7,356 nt of DNA. It comes from Cellvibrionaceae bacterium (GTDB taxonomy: Bacteria; Pseudomonadota; Gammaproteobacteria; Pseudomonadales; Cellvibrionaceae). This document shows positions 4,571 through 7,356 of this stretch, in pieces. The notes below the pieces were generated by a model, which was not told the DNA's origin, searched no databases, and saw only the letters and a program-made list of their open reading frames with translations. Position numbers and translations under genes: made by a program. The stretch spans positions 1 through 7,356 of the forward strand of contig JAOXRV010000870.1 of assembly GCA_025800435.1 (NCBI GenBank). The letters are read 5' to 3'. The stretch's first letter is position 1. The number at the start of each line of letters is the position of its first letter.

Positions 4571-5733
4571 GGCACCCGCACCCAACCTTCCATCAATACG
4601 CGCGCGCTGCGGCTCATAATGGCCTTGGTTGCACTCCAGCAGCCATTGACCTCAACCGCTTCGGCGCCGACGCGCAAGGTGCCAGAGGGGTGGCCAAAGC
4701 GAACCGCCTTGCGCTCGCCACCGCCGGCGGCTTGGTTAACCAAAGTACCGGGAATTGCCGCAGCCGTGCCAATAGCCACCGCAGCGGTGCCCATCATGGC
4801 GTGGTGCAGTTTGCCCATGGATAAGGCCCGCACCACCAGATCGATATCGCCTTCGGCCACGGTTTTACCACTGGAAGACTGATAGGTTTTGGGCGCGCCG
4901 ACAAACGCTACCTTGGGGGTATGCTGGCGGCTGGCGGCCTCTTCGACCGACTGGATTAAACCCATCGCAATCGCGCCGTGGGCGCGAATGGTTTCAAATT
5001 TTTCCAGCGCGCTAGCATCACCATTAATGGCCTCTTGCAGCTCGGTGCCGTCGTAGCCAATTTCGCTGGCATTAACAAACACTGTGGGAATGCCGGCGTT
5101 GATCATGGTCGCCTTTAAAGTGCCCACACCGGGTACTTCCAAATCGTCAACCAGATTGCCGGTGGGGAACATGGCGCCCTCGCCATCGGCCGGGTCGATA
5201 AATTCTATTTCCACTTCGGCGGCGGGAAAGGTCACGCCGTCCAACTCAAAATCGCCGGTCTCTTGTACTTCACCATTGCTGATGGGCACATGGGCGATAA
5301 TGGTTTTTTGAATATTTTTCTGCCAGATACGTACCGTGCAAATACCGTTGTCGGGAATGCGATCCGCTGCCACCAGGCCCTGGCTAATGGCAAAGGCACC
5401 CACGGCCGCGGTTAGGTTGCCGCAGTTACCGCTCCAGTCGACAAAGGGTTTATCGATAGAGACCTGGCCAAATAAATAATCCACATCGTGATTGGGCTGC
5501 TCGCTGCTGGCGAGAATAACGGTTTTGGAAGTACTGGAAGTCGCTCCGCCCATGCCATCGATTTGCTTAGCATAGGGGTCTGGGCTACCGATAACGCGCA
5601 GCAATAAAGCATCGCGGGCGGCACCGGGCTGCTGACAGGGCTCGGGCAGATCGGACAATTTAAAAAATACACCCTTGCTGGTGCCACCGCGAATATAGGT
5701 GGCGGGTACTTTAATTTGGGGAGCAAAAGACAT
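4567..5733 (-). CDS. prpF: PrpF, 2-methylaconitate cis-trans isomerase
   Basis: The 388-residue product is full length for PrpF (about 390-400). It works in the cytoplasm with AcnD in the 2-methylcitrate cycle, isomerising the 2-methylaconitate made by AcnD so that it can be hydrated to 2-methylisocitrate. Visible family blocks: PATYIRGGTSKGVFFKLSDL (10-29), IDGMGGATSSTSKTVIL (58-74), DWSGNCGNLTAAVGAFA (99-115), INAGIPTVFV, and the C-terminal HHAMMGTAAVAIGTAAAIPG and FGHPSGTLRVGAE. Lys70 and Cys104 appear to correspond to the active-site Lys73 and Cys107 described for Shewanella PrpF; both are present, so the enzyme should be functional. The fold is that of diaminopimelate epimerase. The ATG at 5733 is preceded by AAGGA (5745-5741) seven bases away. 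It follows acnD by 78 bases on the same strand, and its TAA overlaps the stop of the converging double-Lrp gene (shared TTAA). Confidence 0.95.
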   Translation of the reverse strand: MSFAPQIKVPATYIRGGTSKGVFFKLSDLPEPCQQPGAARDALLLRVIGSPDPYAKQIDGMGGATSSTSKTVILASSEQPNHDVDYLFGQVSIDKPFVDWSGNCGNLTAAVGAFAISQGLVAADRIPDNGICTVRIWQKNIQKTIIAHVPISNGEVQETGDFELDGVTFPAAEVEIEFIDPADGEGAMFPTGNLVDDLEVPGVGTLKATMINAGIPTVFVNASEIGYDGTELQEAINGDASALEKFETIRAHGAIAMGLIQSVEEAASRQHTPKVAFVGAPKTYQSSSGKTVAEGDIDLVVRALSMGKLHHAMMGTAAVAIGTAAAIPGTLVNQAAGGGERKAVRFGHPSGTLRVGAEAVEVNGCWSATKAIMSRSARVLMEGWVRVP

Positions 5734-5811
5734 AGGGCCGTCCTTTATCTAAACAGGTTTAAAGCAAATCACCACCTTGACAGGGTGGTGGTCGTTTACG
5801 CCGAAGCAGGC
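5734..5811 (-). promoter_or_regulatory. acnD-prpF intercistronic spacer with a strong stem-loop
   Basis: In this 78-base spacer, CACCACC (5770-5776) and GGTGGTG (5784-5790) are exact reverse complements around a 7-base loop. On the transcribed minus strand the stem is followed by a short mixed stretch and TTTAAA, not a clean U-run, so it looks more like a processing or partial-termination stem than a full terminator. It lies 25-45 bases after the acnD stop. The prpF ribosome binding site (5745-5741) lies outside the stem. Confidence 0.55.
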
Positions 5812-7356
5812 TTAGGCATTACCTTCCAAGAAATCCTTGGCAAAGCGCTGCAACACACCGCCGGCGGCGTACACATGCACTTCGGCGGCGGTATCCAGGC
5901 GGCAGGTAACGGGCACTTCTAGCGACTCGCCATTGGCGCGGTTGATCACCAAGGTCAGGTCGGCACGCGGCGCGGGCTCACCGAGTACATCAAAGGTTTC
6001 GGTACCGTCGATGCCATAAGTCTCGCGGGTATCACCGGCTTTAAACTCCAGCGGCAGAACACCCATGCCCACCAAATTGGTGCGGTGAATGCGCTCAAAG
6101 CCTTCGGCCACAATCGCTTCGACACCGGCCAGGCGCACACCTTTGGCGGCCCAGTCGCGGGAAGAACCCTGGCCATAGTCGGCACCGGCCACAATAATAA
6201 GGTTTTGGCCGCGCTTCATATAGGTTTCAATCGCTTCCCACATACGGGTCTGCTGGCCTTCTGGCTCAAGCCGGGCCAGTGAGCCCTGGATTACCTCGCC
6301 CTGCTCATCCCGGCACATTTCATTGAGCAGTTTAGGGTTGGCAAAGGTGGCGCGCTGGGCGGTTAGGTGATCGCCGCGGTGGGTTGCGTAGGAATTAAAG
6401 TCTTCCTCGGGCAGGCCCATTTTAGCCAGGTATTCACCGGCGGCGCTGGAGGCCAAAATTGCATTGGAAGGCGACAGGTGATCGGTGGTGATATTGTCAC
6501 CCAGCACCGCCAGCGGACGCATACCAATTAAGCTGCGTTCGCCGGCCAGGGCGCCTTCCCAATAGGGCGGGCGGCGAATATAGGTACTTTGGGGGCGCCA
6601 GTCGTACAGGGGGCTCTCGGCCTCTTCCACCGCACCCAGGTCAAACATGGGGATATACACCTGCTGGAACTGCTCGGGCTTAACACTGGCCGCCACAATT
6701 GCGTCGATCTCTTCGTCGCTTGGCCAGATGTCTTTCAAGCGAATATCCTTGCCATTGCTGTCTTGGCCCAGTACATCCTGCTCGATATCAAAACGCATGG
6801 TACCGGCAATGGCGTAGGCCACAACCAATGGTGGCGAAGCCAGGAAGGCCTGCTTGGCGTAGGGGTGAATGCGCCCGTCGAAGTTGCGGTTGCCCGACAA
6901 TACAGCGGTCGAGTACAGATCTCGATCGATAATTTCTTGCTGGATGGCCGGATCCAGGGCGCCGGACATACCGTTACAGGTGGTACAGGCGTAGGCCACA
7001 ATACCAAAACCCAGCTTTTCTAACTCGCTCAGCAGACCGGATTCTTCCAAGTACAGCTTGGCCACTTTAGAACCGGGGGCGAAGGAGGTTTTTACCCACT
7101 CTTTACGCACCAGGCCCAGCTCGTTGGCCTTTTTAGCGACCAAACCGGCGGCCACAACATTGCGTGGGTTGGAGGTATTGGTACAGCTGGTAATGGCGGC
7201 AATAATCACCGCGCCATCGGGCATTTTGCCGTCGGCTTCTTCGGCTTTGGCCTTGTCCAAGTCAACCGCGATACCGCGCTCGGCCAGGGCCGAGGTGGGC
7301 AGGCGACGGTGTGGGTTAGAGGGGCCAGCCATATTGCGCACAACGCTCGACAAGTC
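5812..7356 (-). CDS. acnD: AcnD, Fe/S-dependent 2-methylcitrate dehydratase (partial, 5' end off the right edge)
   Basis: The open frame extends to the window edge and shows the last 514 residues of an aconitase-superfamily enzyme of about 860-870. With visible residue 1 at 7356, the fragment opens DLSSVVRNMAGPSNPHRRLP, a form typical of AcnD rather than AcnA. The three [4Fe-4S] cysteines are all present: Cys58 in AITSCTNTSNP, and Cys124 and Cys127 in YACTTCNGMSG. Further blocks are RNFDGRIHPYAKQAFLASPP, the swivelling-domain start LGDNITTDHLSPSNAIL, the substrate-binding loop GADYGQGSSRDWAAKG and FERIHRTNLVGMGVLPLEF. AcnD dehydrates 2-methylcitrate to 2-methylaconitate, and PrpF, encoded next on the same strand, is its dedicated partner; the pairing itself is the best argument against plain AcnA. 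TTG at 7353 is not a real start, as conserved sequence continues to the edge. In related operons prpC and prpB lie upstream, beyond this window. Confidence 0.93.
   Translation of the reverse strand, partial: DLSSVVRNMAGPSNPHRRLPTSALAERGIAVDLDKAKAEEADGKMPDGAVIIAAITSCTNTSNPRNVVAAGLVAKKANELGLVRKEWVKTSFAPGSKVAKLYLEESGLLSELEKLGFGIVAYACTTCNGMSGALDPAIQQEIIDRDLYSTAVLSGNRNFDGRIHPYAKQAFLASPPLVVAYAIAGTMRFDIEQDVLGQDSNGKDIRLKDIWPSDEEIDAIVAASVKPEQFQQVYIPMFDLGAVEEAESPLYDWRPQSTYIRRPPYWEGALAGERSLIGMRPLAVLGDNITTDHLSPSNAILASSAAGEYLAKMGLPEEDFNSYATHRGDHLTAQRATFANPKLLNEMCRDEQGEVIQGSLARLEPEGQQTRMWEAIETYMKRGQNLIIVAGADYGQGSSRDWAAKGVRLAGVEAIVAEGFERIHRTNLVGMGVLPLEFKAGDTRETYGIDGTETFDVLGEPAPRADLTLVINRANGESLEVPVTCRLDTAAEVHVYAAGGVLQRFAKDFLEGNA

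Noticed and set aside
6589..7023. 144-codon open frame on the plus strand
   Set aside because: It is antisense to acnD, whose conserved blocks fill the other strand; the translation shows no family features.
7351..7353. TTG as start codon of a 513-residue aconitase-like protein
   Set aside because: The frame continues to the window edge and the residues there already belong to the conserved SSVVRNMAGPSNPH block, so the gene is simply cut by the window.
5812..7356. Ordinary aconitase AcnA
   Set aside because: The catalytic blocks are shared, but the SSVVRNMAGPSNPHRR form and the adjacent prpF point to AcnD.

Overview
The window looks like chromosomal DNA of a free-living gammaproteobacterium. 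The left-edge gene is very close to enterobacterial and pseudomonad CysB, propionate is handled by the AcnD/PrpF version of the 2-methylcitrate cycle typical of Shewanella-like and Pseudomonas-like bacteria, coding DNA is moderately GC-rich, and the intergenic gaps are AT-rich. A marine lineage such as Cellvibrionales/Spongiibacteraceae would fit, but that is inference. I see no phage, transposase, CRISPR, tRNA or rRNA.

Layout from left to right. (1) 1-562, minus: 5' part of cysB, the LysR-type master regulator of sulfur assimilation, running off the left edge. (2) 563-777: AT-rich divergent control region with four consecutive inverted repeats. (3) 778-1560, plus: a TauE/SafE-family membrane transporter, probably for sulfite or another sulfur anion given its partner. 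(4) 1561-1825: gap between convergent genes, with an imperfect second copy of the transporter's last codons, a large ~108-bp inverted-repeat element, and a palindrome running over the stop codon of the next gene. (5) 2736-3380 then 1826-2734, both minus: a TetR-family repressor and a 5'-nucleotidase of the cytosolic cN-I type, separated by one base and so almost certainly one operon. (6) 3381-3628: divergent control region with several dyads; the best is a 15-bp palindrome inside a plausible sigma-70 promoter for the rightward gene. (7) 3629-4570, plus: an unusual regulator made of two complete Lrp/AsnC modules in tandem. (8) 4567-5733, minus: prpF, whose stop codon overlaps that of the double Lrp gene. 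(9) 5812-7356, minus: the C-terminal ~514 residues of acnD, running off the right edge.

How the genes work together. cysB and the transporter form a divergent pair with a likely role in sulfur homeostasis. acnD and prpF encode the dehydratase and isomerase steps that turn 2-methylcitrate into 2-methylisocitrate during propionate breakdown; prpB and prpC would be expected beyond the right edge. The double Lrp protein, tail-to-tail with prpF, is a candidate regulator of that operon or of amino acids that feed propionyl-CoA. The TetR/nucleotidase pair looks like a separate, repressor-controlled nucleotide-salvage unit.

Nothing here is clearly a new defence or mobile system. The least ordinary items are the fused double Lrp regulator, the TetR-nucleotidase operon, the dyad cluster between cysB and the transporter, and the intergenic inverted-repeat element.
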